Assembly (NCBI GenBank): GCA_035556555.1
Contig: DATMES010000029.1
Coordinates: forward strand, 1-33,131
DNA length: 33,131 nucleotides
Source: Frankiaceae bacterium
GTDB taxonomy: Bacteria > Actinomycetota > Actinomycetes > BP-191
Direction of reading: 5' to 3'
Under the pieces are notes generated by a model that saw only the letters and a list, made by a program, of their open reading frames with translations, did no database searches and had not been told where the DNA came from. The first letter of the stretch is position 1; every line of letters starts with the position of its first letter. Below are positions 9,001-16,504 of the stretch, in pieces. The position numbers and the translations under genes were made by a program.

Positions 9001-9153
9001 CACGCGCTCGCGTTCGAGGCGGTCGATGTCGTTGGAGACCTGCCAGAGGCGCAGGGCGTCAGAGCCGCGCAGCAGCAGTCCGCACCCCGTACAGCGCATC
9101 GTGCCGCGCAGCGGCTCCCCGCAGTCAGGGCAGCGGGTCGGGTCGACGTTCAT
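6085..9153 (-). CDS. Giant polytopic membrane protein, SCO7613-like
   Basis: A 1022-residue protein with a soluble N-terminus and a very long membrane region. Residues 8-24 form a zinc-ribbon (CPDC then CTGC: Cys8, Cys11, Cys21, Cys24), followed by a charged helix (about 32-60, NDIDRLERERVALLARLR), a proline/alanine-rich linker (60-118) and then, from about 126 to 1000, some thirty hydrophobic helices with regularly repeated Tyr-Ala and Gly-rich segments. This matches the actinobacterial family named after SCO7613; its function is unknown. The ATG at 9153 is chosen because GAGGGGG precedes it; the frame continues upstream to 9189 without support. The hydrophobic repeats look like internally duplicated helix pairs. 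Confidence 0.85.
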   Translation of the reverse strand: MNVDPTRCPDCGEPLRGTMRCTGCGLLLRGSDALRLWQVSNDIDRLERERVALLARLRTQDEPAREPAMTAAAATSPYDAAPRPPAPRATPPAERREPSPAYHWTPDRTRPAPRPRKEWTPQRVQNVLLATGALLLVVAAIAFTAFTWGRLPIGARGAIMLAVTGITGWSAHWVRRRGLDASAEAIGLLTVLFGVVDAYAARRANLGGLAGTDAATYWSIASGVLAAGAAGFARLVPVRSVRYAALAGIQLPLVVTAFRLPGLTDAERGAYLVVQAAVLLVAAYRLGGTAFPARVCALGNWAFGVLLALGTAYGTSAEADVRLASVVLVAAGAVALLWPGDRTVTTGITTLAVVVAAVAPARLSLTFVQLPAAISAIGLLALVAAASAPRAWRRGPVAVGAGTVGVAVAFVAPWVVQALFVPLSWVAEPWGLTGDVPARQALGAEGTEWGGSVVTLAVVAVATLAAFVTAEALDRRRDARWYAVVLASFAVVLVPLGFASSYRAALTWYVTASLAALAASYVFRRWVVAVPATIVLAVATAWSLADTHATLVVLLVVALAYAAYAAVYDSLRDPSAGIASAAAAGYVVALAASRATPLDRIGFLLATASFALLAAAYVLRGRVTSVEYVAGAAYAVGLGLAMTGTGWLAWTLGGGAIAVGLDAIRPERRRLAGLAAVLTAACAAATPVAYGLEPEQAAFVVAAVACALFAAGVLLRLEDVSAVGALAYAGALVVTAGDLEWLAYALGIGALTAGAAALRDRVLAPVAVALAIAFAGVEAYVLGAPLDRSGFVVALAAAAAVGIGALLRGEDCDRVEVVAGTAYVVSLGLVLPDLGWLSWVLAVGGVTCLADALREDRRRLNWAATVLLTAWTWDRLWLEDVTMPEAYAAPVAILTLALGHLRRRRDPSTGSWQAYGRGPVAAFAPTTYLVLVDPGVTRPVLLAVAGTAVLLAGVRERLQAPLTIGAFVLAVDALVQLAPMAAALPKWATIGATGLLVIAVGVTYEDRRRDMARLRQTFDSLA

Positions 9154-9243
9154 GGTGGTTGCCCCCTCGGACGTCATCGACCTCACCACGGCTGTGGTCG
9201 TTACGTCCGACTTTGCCGCGAACGGCCCCCCGCGCGCATCCGC

Positions 9244-9597
9244 TCAGGTACTCAACTCCAGCCGCAGCGGCAGTGCCGTCGCGCCCCACGACGCGAGCTC
9301 GCCGGGCTTCGTCTCGTACTTCGCCACCATCGCCGCGCGGACCGCCGCGTCCTCGGCGGGGTCGGTCACGAGCGCCGCTGTCGCAGGGCGCGTGTCGCCG
9401 CCCACGCGGACCGTGACGGACGGGTTGGCGCGGGCGTTGCGGATCGTGTCCGAACGCTCCCCCGACCCCGCCATCAGGTACAGCGCGCCGCCGTGCGCCA
9501 CGCACCAGATCTCGACCTCGTGCGGGTTGCCCGTACGCCGACCGGTCGTCGTGACGTAGTACAGCTCCGACTCGGCCCAGCCAGGCGGCAGCGCCAT
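9244..9597 (-). CDS. Deazaflavin (F420)-dependent nitroreductase-like protein
   Basis: A 117-residue protein of the DDN/DUF385 split-barrel family, which binds the deazaflavin cofactor F420 and reduces quinones or nitro compounds. The family signature YYVTTTGRRTGNPHEVEIWC lies at residues 13-32, followed by ALYLMAGSGERSDTIRNARANP with the usual hydrophobic-then-basic pattern and a C-terminal EDAAVRAAMVAKYE helix. It is somewhat shorter than typical members (about 130-150). Its start codon overlaps the upstream carboxyltransferase stop by one base (TGATG at 9595-9599), so the two are coupled. F420 dependence is inferred from the family. Confidence 0.85.
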   Translation of the reverse strand: MALPPGWAESELYYVTTTGRRTGNPHEVEIWCVAHGGALYLMAGSGERSDTIRNARANPSVTVRVGGDTRPATAALVTDPAEDAAVRAAMVAKYETKPGELASWGATALPLRLELST

Positions 9598-11138
9598 CAG
9601 ACCGGCGTGACGCCGTGCCTGCGGCGCGAGAACGACCGGTCCTTCGCGCGGTACGCCGCGTAGCGCTTGATGAGCTCGGCGCGCAGGTCCTCGGGCTCGA
9701 CGATGCCGTCCACGACGAGCTCGGAGGCGAGGCGTACGACGTCGATGTCGGTCTCGTACTCCTCGCGCTTGGCGCGCACGTACTCGTCGCGCTCGGCCTC
9801 GTCCTCGATGGCGGCGATCTTGTTGGCGTAGACGGCGTTGACGGCCGCCTCCGGACCCATGACGGCGATCATCGCGGTGGGCAGCGCGAGGCAGGCGTCG
9901 GGCTCGAAGCCCGGCCCCGCCATGGCGTAGAGGCCCGCGCCGTACGCCTTGCGCACGATCACCGAGACCTTCGGCACGGTGGCCTCGGAGACGGCGGTGA
10001 TCATCTTGGCGCCGTGCCGGATGATGCCCTGCCGCTCGACCGCCGAGCCGATCATGAAACCGGGGACGTCGGAGAGGAACAGCAGCGGCACGTTGAACGC
10101 GTCACAGAGCTGGATGAACTTCGTCGCCTTGTCCGCGCTGTCGACGAAGAGCACGCCGCCCTTCTGCATCGGGTTGTTGGCGACGACGCCGATCACCTCG
10201 CCGTCGAGCCGGCCGAAGCCGACGACGAGCTCGCGCGCCCAGAGCGCGTGGATCTCGTACCAGGAGTCCTCGTCGACGATGCCCTGGACGTAGCGCCGCA
10301 TGTCGAACGCCTTGCGCTCCTCGGCCGGCACCAGCGCGCGCAGGTCGATGGCCTTCGGCTCGCGCGGCTCCGCCGAGGGCGGCGTGCCGAGGTAGTTCGA
10401 CGGCAGGTACGACAAATGGCGCTTGACGACCTCGATGGCCTCGGGCTCGGTCTTCGCGAGGTGCGTGCCGCAGCCGGAGACGGAGCAGTGCATCTTCGCG
10501 CCGCCCATCTCCTCGAGCGTCGTCTTCTCGCCGACGACCATCTCGGCCATGCGCGGGCTGCCGAGGTACATCGAGGCGTTGCCCTCGACCATGACGACGA
10601 TGTCGCAGAACGCCGGGATGTACGCCCCGCCGGCCGCGCTCGGCCCGAACAGCGCGCAGACCTGGGGGATCGACCCGCTGGCGCGCACCTGCGTGTGGAA
10701 GATCTTGCCCGCGCCGCGTCGGCCGGGGAACAGGTCGACCTGGTCGGTGATGCGCGCGCCGGCGGAGTCGACGAGGTAGACCATCGGCACGCCGGTCCGG
10801 TACGCCGTCTCGATGATCCGGATGATCTTCTCGACGGTCCGCGCGCCCCACGAGCCGGCCTTGACCGTGGAGTCGTTCGCCATGACGGCCACGGGGCGGC
10901 CCGCGACGAGGCCGGTGCCGGTGACGACGCCGTCGGCGGGCAGGTCGCCGGCCATGACGTTGGCGAACTGCCCGTCCTCGACGAACGACCCCTCGTCCAG
11001 CAGCAGGTCGAGCCGCTCGCGCGCGAAGAGCTTGCCCTTCGCGGCGTTCGCCTCGTGGTACTTCGGGTGCCCACCGGCGGCGACGGTCTCGCGCAGCTCG
11101 GACAGCGGGGGATGGCCGTGGACGTTCGTCTCAGTCAC
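9597..11138 (-). CDS. Acyl-CoA carboxylase, carboxyltransferase (beta) subunit
   Basis: Transfers CO2 from carboxybiotin to an acyl-CoA; 513 residues, normal length. Both crotonase-like halves are present: the N-terminal half has KGKLFARERLDLLLDEGSF and an oxyanion-hole region GPSAAGGAYIPAFCD, and the C-terminal half has DVPGFMIG, RHGAKMI, KAYGAGLYAMAG and a TAMIAVMGPEAAVN segment. The specificity loop differs from the PccB-like copy at 20426 and also from classic methylcrotonyl-CoA carboxylase, so the substrate is unassigned. It has no adjacent biotin carboxylase; the alpha subunit at 23282 is the likely partner. The GTG at 11138 follows a TACGCT -10 box by seven bases. Confidence 0.93.
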   Translation of the reverse strand: MTETNVHGHPPLSELRETVAAGGHPKYHEANAAKGKLFARERLDLLLDEGSFVEDGQFANVMAGDLPADGVVTGTGLVAGRPVAVMANDSTVKAGSWGARTVEKIIRIIETAYRTGVPMVYLVDSAGARITDQVDLFPGRRGAGKIFHTQVRASGSIPQVCALFGPSAAGGAYIPAFCDIVVMVEGNASMYLGSPRMAEMVVGEKTTLEEMGGAKMHCSVSGCGTHLAKTEPEAIEVVKRHLSYLPSNYLGTPPSAEPREPKAIDLRALVPAEERKAFDMRRYVQGIVDEDSWYEIHALWARELVVGFGRLDGEVIGVVANNPMQKGGVLFVDSADKATKFIQLCDAFNVPLLFLSDVPGFMIGSAVERQGIIRHGAKMITAVSEATVPKVSVIVRKAYGAGLYAMAGPGFEPDACLALPTAMIAVMGPEAAVNAVYANKIAAIEDEAERDEYVRAKREEYETDIDVVRLASELVVDGIVEPEDLRAELIKRYAAYRAKDRSFSRRRHGVTPV

Positions 11139-11145
11139 ACGGCCG

Positions 11146-11151
11146 AGCGTA
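11146..11151 (-). promoter_or_regulatory. -10 box for a leaderless carboxyltransferase transcript
   Basis: On the minus strand TACGCT is followed by exactly seven bases and the GTG start at 11138. This is the leaderless arrangement common in actinobacteria, and no ribosome-binding site is visible. Confidence 0.5.
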
Positions 11152-11162
11152 CCGGCGAGCGC

Positions 11163-11534
11163 TCAGGTCGCGGGCTTCGCGTAGTCCGCGCCCATGCCGC
11201 TGGCGAAGTCGACCACGATGCAGTCCTCGTCGCCGATCGTCCACGCGTCGTGTCCCGGCGGGCAGACGAACACGTCGCCGGGGCCGACCTCGGCCTCGGT
11301 GCCGTCGTCCATCCGGATGCCCATGCGTCCCGACAGGACGTAGCCCTGGTGGTCGACCTGGCACGAGTCGGTGCCCGCGATCGGCTTGACGTCGTTCGAC
11401 CAGCGCCAGCCCGGCTGGAACGTCGCCTTCCCGAACTGGAGCCCAGGGAGATGCACGACGTCGAGCCAGCCGTGCCCCGCGAACTTCCTCGTCTCGTCCG
11501 GCGAGTCGATGCTCTTGGCAATCAGGTCGGCCAT
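11163..11534 (-). CDS. Cupin-domain protein
   Basis: A 123-residue single-domain cupin, a small beta-barrel. Visible are the two cupin motif regions: GWRWSNDVKPIAGTDSC with a following HQGYVLSGRM, and EVGPGDVFVCPPGHDAWTIGDE, with histidines that could bind a metal. The ATG at 11534 is preceded closely by GGGGTGG. An in-frame ATG at 11546 would add four residues, but a hairpin ends three bases upstream of it. The frame continues much further upstream as arginine-rich noise. It lies 24 bases before the carboxyltransferase start on the same strand. The function (binding protein, dioxygenase or isomerase) cannot be set from sequence. Confidence 0.85.
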   Translation of the reverse strand: MADLIAKSIDSPDETRKFAGHGWLDVVHLPGLQFGKATFQPGWRWSNDVKPIAGTDSCQVDHQGYVLSGRMGIRMDDGTEAEVGPGDVFVCPPGHDAWTIGDEDCIVVDFASGMGADYAKPAT

Positions 11535-11549
11535 GGTCCACCCCATTTC

Positions 11550-11565
11550 GCGCCGGTCCCGGCGC
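11550..11565 (-). terminator. Compact hairpin between FRG and cupin genes
   Basis: GCGCCG (11550-11555) pairs with CGGCGC (11560-11565) around a four-base loop, between the FRG stop and the cupin start on the same strand. Read on the minus strand it is followed by GAAAT, not a T-tract. It may be a weak terminator or a leader structure for the cupin. Confidence 0.35.
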
Positions 11566-11638
11566 ACGTCACGACCGTGGCACCGCGCGACGATCTTGCC
11601 TAGCCGTGATCTTGTGACCGTACGGGCACGGAGAGCGG

Positions 11639-12478
11639 TCAGCGTGCGGGGCGCGGGCCGTAGTAGCGGCGCAGCCAGAGCGCGAGGCCGTCGAGGCCGG
11701 GGAAGAGCACGCGTTCGGTGACGTTCGCCTGGTCGAGGCGGTCGCGGGCCTCCCACTTCAGCTCGGCCGGCACGACGACGCGCCGCGCGACGCCTGGGTG
11801 CTCGCCGAGCCACTCGTCGAGGCCGTCCCACGACCCCGCGAGCACCGAGAACACCGCGGCCTGGTTGACGATCCGGTCATCCAGCGACGGCGGCTCGAAG
11901 AACACCGCGAACGGCCCCGTCTCCCCCGCCAGCCCGTCGAACGACGCCATGTCCGGCACCGCGTCCGCGAGCAGCTCGGTCGTGAACACGTCGGCGCCCT
12001 CGTTGCGCAAAACCTCCCCGAGCTTGGCCGGCAGGTGCTGGTGTACGGAGCTGTAGTCGACGCACCACACGACGCCGTCGGTGTCGTACGCGCTCTGTAC
12101 GGCGGTGGCGAAGTGGAGCGCGACGTACGGCGAGAACGTCCAGTCCAGCAGCCGCGTCGGCAGCCCGTGGTGCTGGCCGAGCGAGAGCCAGTCCCACACC
12201 GAGTCCGTCGGCGAGAGCCACGAGCGCGCGTACTTGCGGAAGTTGCGGACGAGGTGGTGCTCGATGTCGCCAGGCGCCGCGGCGAGCCGCGAGAGGCTCG
12301 TACGCAGCGGACGGCCGGCCGACGTGAGGCCGCGGTAGACGAGCTGCGTACGCAGCCCGTGCACCTGCGGCCAGTCGGTCGCCGCGAGCACCTCGAGCAG
12401 CTCGGTCCAGGTCTCGGGACGTACCTCGGGAACGACCTCCACGCCGTCCTCAGTACCCGGCAACCGCGCGGCCCGCAC
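11639..12478 (-). CDS. FRG-domain protein
   Basis: A 279-residue protein dominated by an FRG domain, named for a conserved Phe/Tyr-Arg-Gly motif (here VYRGL, about residue 47). The strongest family block is WLSLGQHHGLPTRLLDWT followed by SPYVALHFA (about 98-125), which is highly characteristic. The biochemical activity of FRG domains is not established; they occur alone and in toxin- or phage-linked contexts. No neighbouring toxin, phage or defence gene is visible here. The GTG start at 12478 has AGGGGCGGCAG upstream, and a TAACTT -10-like box lies in the adjacent arm of a 20-base inverted repeat, suggesting that repeat may control this gene. Confidence 0.85.
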   Translation of the reverse strand: MRAARLPGTEDGVEVVPEVRPETWTELLEVLAATDWPQVHGLRTQLVYRGLTSAGRPLRTSLSRLAAAPGDIEHHLVRNFRKYARSWLSPTDSVWDWLSLGQHHGLPTRLLDWTFSPYVALHFATAVQSAYDTDGVVWCVDYSSVHQHLPAKLGEVLRNEGADVFTTELLADAVPDMASFDGLAGETGPFAVFFEPPSLDDRIVNQAAVFSVLAGSWDGLDEWLGEHPGVARRVVVPAELKWEARDRLDQANVTERVLFPGLDGLALWLRRYYGPRPAR

Positions 12479-12495
12479 CTGCCGCCCCTGGCGAA

Positions 12496-12564
12496 GTTAC
12501 CGGTGAGTACGGACCCGGCGGCACGCTCAGGCGGTGACTTTGGCGGTCCGTACCCACCGGTAAC
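12496..12564. repeat. Long intergenic inverted repeat (20-base arms)
   Basis: The left arm 12496-12515 (GTTACCGGTG-A-GTACGGACC) and the right arm 12545-12564 (its complement with one mismatch, A506 against C554) enclose a 29-base centre. It fills the gap between the start of the FRG gene and the end of the propeller gene, both on the minus strand. It could be a U-less terminator for the propeller gene, an operator over the FRG promoter, or a tiny mobile element remnant. Confidence 0.8.
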
Positions 12565-12594
12565 ATCCGCGCCCGCGCGTGCCGGGCCGGCTCG

Positions 12595-15513
12595 CTACGA
12601 CGCGGCGCTCCGACGCGCGCGGCGCGACACCACGGCGAGACCCAGCGCGAGCGCCGCGAGCACGGACACCGTGGCGTTCGCGCCGGTGGCCGGCATGCCA
12701 GGTCCGGCGGCCGGCGGCTTCGGCTTGGTCGGCTCGCCCTTGGGGCCCGGGCCGTTCGAGTTGTCGGCCGTCTTCTGGAAGTCGAACGACCAGACGCCGC
12801 GGCCGTAGACCGCCGCCGTGAGGTAGCGCCCGGTCGGGTCGAGGTGCAGGTCGTTGACCCGGACGGCAGGGAGCCCGCCGCCGAGCCGCGACCACGTCCT
12901 GCCTGTACGCGGCGCGGTGAAGACGCCGTTGTCGGTCGCGACGACGAGCTGCCCGTCGCGCACGACGACGTCGCGCGCCTGCGACCGCGGCAGGTTGCCG
13001 GTGATGTCGGTGAACGACTCGCCGGCGTCCTTGCTGACCATGACCCGCTGGGTGCCGCCGATCTTCGGGTCGTAGCCGATCTGCGAGTTGTTGTTGAGGA
13101 CGACGTAGATGGTCTTCACGTCGGCGGGGTCGATGGCGAGGTTCCAGATCGAGTTGTGCGGCAGGCCCTTGCCGGTCGCGGTGTGCCAGCACTCGGTGGA
13201 CGCCTTCGCCGGCTCGCAGCCGGACTCGCCGACGTTGGTCGCGACGGTCGCGTTGACCTGCGACGGGTCGCCGAGGGTGTTGCGGCAGAGCGAGCAGATG
13301 GCGACGTAGACCGCGGTGTCGCGCATCGCGATGGCCTGCGACTGGTACGCCGCCTTGGTGCCTGGCACCGACTCGCCCTCGCCGGTGCCCGCGTCGTACG
13401 ACTGCGTCCAGTCGGTCTGCACGATGGTGTACGCCACCGGGTCGAGGATCGTCTGCGTGTCCGCGCCCTTGGTCGTCTCGTGCACGTCGCGGCCGGCGAC
13501 GGCGAGGTGGTCGTCGTCGGTCGGGTCGATCGCCACCGGCGAGAGGAACGTCGCCCCGGTCAGCTCCGCGGGGATGGCGCGGATCGTCTTCCCGTGGTCG
13601 GTGGTGACGTAGATGATCGCGCCCTGCGCGGAGTAGTACCACGTGTCCGGATCGCTGGTGGCCAGCGCGTTCACGCCGTCGCCGCTGCTCACGAGGATGC
13701 CGGTCTTGCCGCGCTCGAAGAACCCGCCGCCGTTGTCCTGCAGCGCCGTGAGGTACTCGCCGTCCGGCTTGCGCGCGACCTTGTACGGCTGCACCGAGGC
13801 GAGGGTGTTCATCTCGGTCCAGTTGTCGTTGTCGAAGCCGTTGCGCCCGCCCTCGATCGCGTGGCTGTCCTGCCAGTAGTAGCCGCCGTCGTTCGCCGTG
13901 TACATCCGCGCGCCGTCCGCGGTGGTCACGAGCGCGCCCCAGTGCTGGTCGGGGTGGGTCGAGACGCCGCCGTAGTACGGCACCTGGTCGGGGCACGACT
14001 GCCCCTTGAAGACGTTCTCGAGGTACGTCGTCGTGCCGCAGACGTCCCAGTACCGCTGGATGACCTCGAACGCCCCCGGCTGCGGCCCTGCCTCGGTGCC
14101 CGACACCGACTGGAAGACCTCTTCGAGGCCGAAGTAGACCTGGTCGGGGTCGCGCGGGTCGGCCTCGACCCAGAGGTTGTACGACGCCTGCACGCCGACG
14201 CCGTAGCCGAGCGCCGGGTAGATGCCGAGGCCCTCGTTGACGGCGGCGGCGAGGATGTCGGGGTTGGCCTTCATGGTCCACGTCGCGCCGTTGTCGTCGG
14301 AGCGGTAGAGGCCGTTGAGCTGCGTGTTGGTGACGTTGAGGGTCTCGCCGGTGGTGCCGCCAACGAGGTCGCCGGTCTCGCCGGCGACGGCGCCGCCGTA
14401 CGCCAGCTTGGCGTCGGACACGATCGCCCAGAGGACCGACGTGTCGCCGCCGGAGTTCTTGACGTGCGACAGCATGATGCGGCCGATGGGGTCGCTCGAC
14501 GCCTTCGGGTTGGTCAGGCCGCTGGTGCTGGCCAGGAACTCGTACGGACCCATCGCACCGGTCGTCGAACGGTAGAGCCCGTTGCCCGGCGACAGGGGCT
14601 GGCCGTCAGGACCGGGCTTCTTGCCCTGCGCGAGGCCGACCGCGACGGTGACCTCCTGCGGGTCGAGCGGGTTGACGGAGACGGCGCTGATCCAGTTGGC
14701 GTACGCGCCCTTCGCCTCGCCGCTGTGGTCGGCGTTGCTGGGCAGCGCGACGCGCACGAACGTCGCGCCGTCGTCGGTCGAGACGTAGACGCCGTTGCTC
14801 GTGCCCGCGACGACGTCGCCGCCGGTGACCGCGATGTCGTGGGTGGCGTACCCGCGTATGTTCTTGGCCGGGCGCTGGAACGTCTTGCCGCGGTCGTGGC
14901 TGACCCAGAGACCCGAGCCCGGCGCGTCGCCGGACGTCGTGAGGTAGCCGATGCCGGTGCCGACGTAGAGCTTGTCGGGGTCCGCCGGGTCGACGGCGAT
15001 GGCGCCGACGGCGGCGCGGGAGAGCTTGCCGTCGGACAGCGCGGTCCACGTCTTGCCGGCGTCCTGCGAGTGCCAGAGGCCGCCCATGTTGCCGGCGTAG
15101 ACGGAGCTGCCTGTCGGGTCGGCGGGGTCCACGACGATCGTCGAGCCCATGCCCGCGCTGCGCGCGAAGCGGACGGCGCCGGTGGGGTAGTCGGCGGGGT
15201 CGTCCTGGCCGAGGGGGCCGACGTTCTCCCACGTGCGCGTGGGGTACGCCGCGGGCAGCGCGCGCGCCTGCGTCTCGTACAGGTGCTGGTTGCCTGCCGC
15301 GTCGAGGTCGGCGATGGCGGCGGACTCGACCTGCACTTGCGGCTCGTACTCACCGTGGATGCCCTGGCCGGCGGGGAGGACGACCTCGCCGGGGCCTGGC
15401 ACGCGGTACTGGCGCGCCCCCGCGACCTGCGGCGCGGGCGCCGCGAGGAGGACGAGCGCGGCGGCGGACGCGAGGCCGGCGGCGGCGCGGGAGAGAGCGG
15501 CGGAACGGGTCAT
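12595..15513 (-). CDS. Large secreted Asp-box beta-propeller, sortase-like tail
   Basis: A 972-residue exported protein. A signal peptide (MTRSAALSRAAAGLASAAAL, cleavage near VAGA) is followed by repeated BNR/Asp-box motifs of the form S-x-D-x-G-x-T-W/F: SQDAGKTW, SHDRGKTF, STDDGATF, SDDNGATW, TTDHGKTI and SKDAGESF. This marks one or two beta-propellers of the sialidase/VPS10-like fold; no sialidase FRIP motif was seen, so hydrolase activity is not supported. Six or more cysteines lie in the middle region (CGTTTY, GQSCPD, CSLCRN, GCEP, ECWH). The tail is a proline-rich linker, MPATG, a hydrophobic segment and RRARR, which is the layout of a sortase cell-wall sorting signal with an atypical first residue. 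The ATG at 15513 has AGGGGG upstream; a GTG at 15531 is the alternative. Confidence 0.9.
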   Translation of the reverse strand: MTRSAALSRAAAGLASAAALVLLAAPAPQVAGARQYRVPGPGEVVLPAGQGIHGEYEPQVQVESAAIADLDAAGNQHLYETQARALPAAYPTRTWENVGPLGQDDPADYPTGAVRFARSAGMGSTIVVDPADPTGSSVYAGNMGGLWHSQDAGKTWTALSDGKLSRAAVGAIAVDPADPDKLYVGTGIGYLTTSGDAPGSGLWVSHDRGKTFQRPAKNIRGYATHDIAVTGGDVVAGTSNGVYVSTDDGATFVRVALPSNADHSGEAKGAYANWISAVSVNPLDPQEVTVAVGLAQGKKPGPDGQPLSPGNGLYRSTTGAMGPYEFLASTSGLTNPKASSDPIGRIMLSHVKNSGGDTSVLWAIVSDAKLAYGGAVAGETGDLVGGTTGETLNVTNTQLNGLYRSDDNGATWTMKANPDILAAAVNEGLGIYPALGYGVGVQASYNLWVEADPRDPDQVYFGLEEVFQSVSGTEAGPQPGAFEVIQRYWDVCGTTTYLENVFKGQSCPDQVPYYGGVSTHPDQHWGALVTTADGARMYTANDGGYYWQDSHAIEGGRNGFDNDNWTEMNTLASVQPYKVARKPDGEYLTALQDNGGGFFERGKTGILVSSGDGVNALATSDPDTWYYSAQGAIIYVTTDHGKTIRAIPAELTGATFLSPVAIDPTDDDHLAVAGRDVHETTKGADTQTILDPVAYTIVQTDWTQSYDAGTGEGESVPGTKAAYQSQAIAMRDTAVYVAICSLCRNTLGDPSQVNATVATNVGESGCEPAKASTECWHTATGKGLPHNSIWNLAIDPADVKTIYVVLNNNSQIGYDPKIGGTQRVMVSKDAGESFTDITGNLPRSQARDVVVRDGQLVVATDNGVFTAPRTGRTWSRLGGGLPAVRVNDLHLDPTGRYLTAAVYGRGVWSFDFQKTADNSNGPGPKGEPTKPKPPAAGPGMPATGANATVSVLAALALGLAVVSRRARRSAAS

Positions 15514-15548
15514 GCGAAGGCCCCCTGGCACGAAAGCGACGTTCCGCG

Positions 15549-15554
15549 AGTCTA
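15549..15554 (-). promoter_or_regulatory. -10 box of the propeller gene
   Basis: On the minus strand TAGACT fits a TANNNT -10 element, about 36 bases upstream of the ATG at 15513, leaving a leader of about 29 bases that contains the AGGGGG ribosome-binding site. No good -35 is visible. Confidence 0.4.
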
Positions 15555-15588
15555 GGGCGGTATCAGCCCTTCGAGACGCCGAACGCCG

Positions 15589-16500
15589 TCACGCGCTACG
15601 CCGCGTGCGCGGCCCCGCGCGGAGCACCTGCGACGGCAGCGTGCGCCCGACGAGCCCCTCGGCCAGCCGCGCGGCGTCGAGCATCGCGTCGAGGTCGACA
15701 CCGGTCGCCACGCCCATGTCCTCGACCATGTGCACGAGGTCCTCGGTGCAGACGTTGCCGGTCGCGCCTGGCGCGTAGGGGCAGCCGCCGAGCCCGCCCA
15801 CCGACGCGTCGAAGTCGGTGACGCCGAGCTGGAGGGCGGCGAGGACGTTGGCGAGGCCGGTGCCGCGGGTGTTGTGGAAGTGGAGGTTCAGCGCGGCGTC
15901 GGGGTGCGCCATCCGCGTCTCGCCGACGAGCGCGGTGACGCGGCCCGGTGTCGCCATGCCGGTCGTGTCGCCGTACGAGATGCCGTCGGCGCCGTCGTTC
16001 AGCGCGCGGCCCGCGGCCCAGAGGACGCGCTCGACGGGGACGTCGCCCTCGTACGGACAGCCGAACGCCGTGCTGACGATGACCTGGCACGTGGCCTGCG
16101 CGTCGTGCGCGGCCTGGATCACCGCGGCGATGTCGTCGAGAGACTCCTCGGTGGAGCGGTTGACGTTCTTGCGGTTGTGCGTGTCGGACGCCGAGACGAC
16201 GACCTCGATCTCGCGGAAGCCCTGGGCGAGAGCGCGTTCGGCGCCGCGGAGGTTGGGCACCAGCGCGGAGTAGCGGACGTCGGCGGCGCGGTCGATGCGC
16301 TGCCACACGTCGTCGGCGTCTGCCATCTGCGGGATGGCCTTGGGGTGCACGAACGACACCGCCTCGATCCGGCCGACGCCGGTGCGGGACAGCGCGTCGA
16401 TGAGCGCGACCTTGGCCTCGGTCGGGACGGGGGCCTCGTTCTGCAGGCCGTCACGCGGTCCGACCTCGCGCAGGCTGATCGCCTTGGGTAGGTCGCTCAC
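15589..16500 (-). CDS. Hydroxymethylglutaryl-CoA lyase
   Basis: Cleaves 3-hydroxy-3-methylglutaryl-CoA to acetoacetate and acetyl-CoA, the last step of leucine catabolism; 303 residues, standard length. Motifs are complete: REVGPRDGLQNE at the N-terminus (Arg16, Asp17 catalytic/metal), the metal-binding HxH in NLHFHNTRGTGLAN, and the cysteine loop GGLGGCPYAPGATGNVCTED near the end. The GTG at 16500 starts four bases after the enoyl-CoA hydratase stop (16505), with GGGAG upstream, so the two genes form an operon. The frame is open much further upstream (to 16860) only as antisense of the hydratase gene. Confidence 0.95.
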   Translation of the reverse strand: MSDLPKAISLREVGPRDGLQNEAPVPTEAKVALIDALSRTGVGRIEAVSFVHPKAIPQMADADDVWQRIDRAADVRYSALVPNLRGAERALAQGFREIEVVVSASDTHNRKNVNRSTEESLDDIAAVIQAAHDAQATCQVIVSTAFGCPYEGDVPVERVLWAAGRALNDGADGISYGDTTGMATPGRVTALVGETRMAHPDAALNLHFHNTRGTGLANVLAALQLGVTDFDASVGGLGGCPYAPGATGNVCTEDLVHMVEDMGVATGVDLDAMLDAARLAEGLVGRTLPSQVLRAGPRTRRSA

Positions 16501-16504
16501 TCGG

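Noticed and set aside
9186-9220. Minus-strand GTAAC upstream of the giant membrane protein as a further ECF promoter site
   Set aside because: No CGTAC-like box lies 16-17 bases downstream.
9597-11138. Methylcrotonyl-CoA carboxylase beta subunit
   Set aside because: The GAGLYAMAGPGFEPD loop does not match the GAGNYGMCGRAY pattern of that family, so only a general carboxyltransferase call is supported.
12844-15555. A 903-codon frame opposite the secreted propeller gene
   Set aside because: Low-complexity Arg/Val/Gly composition; the opposite strand has a signal peptide, Asp boxes and a sorting signal.
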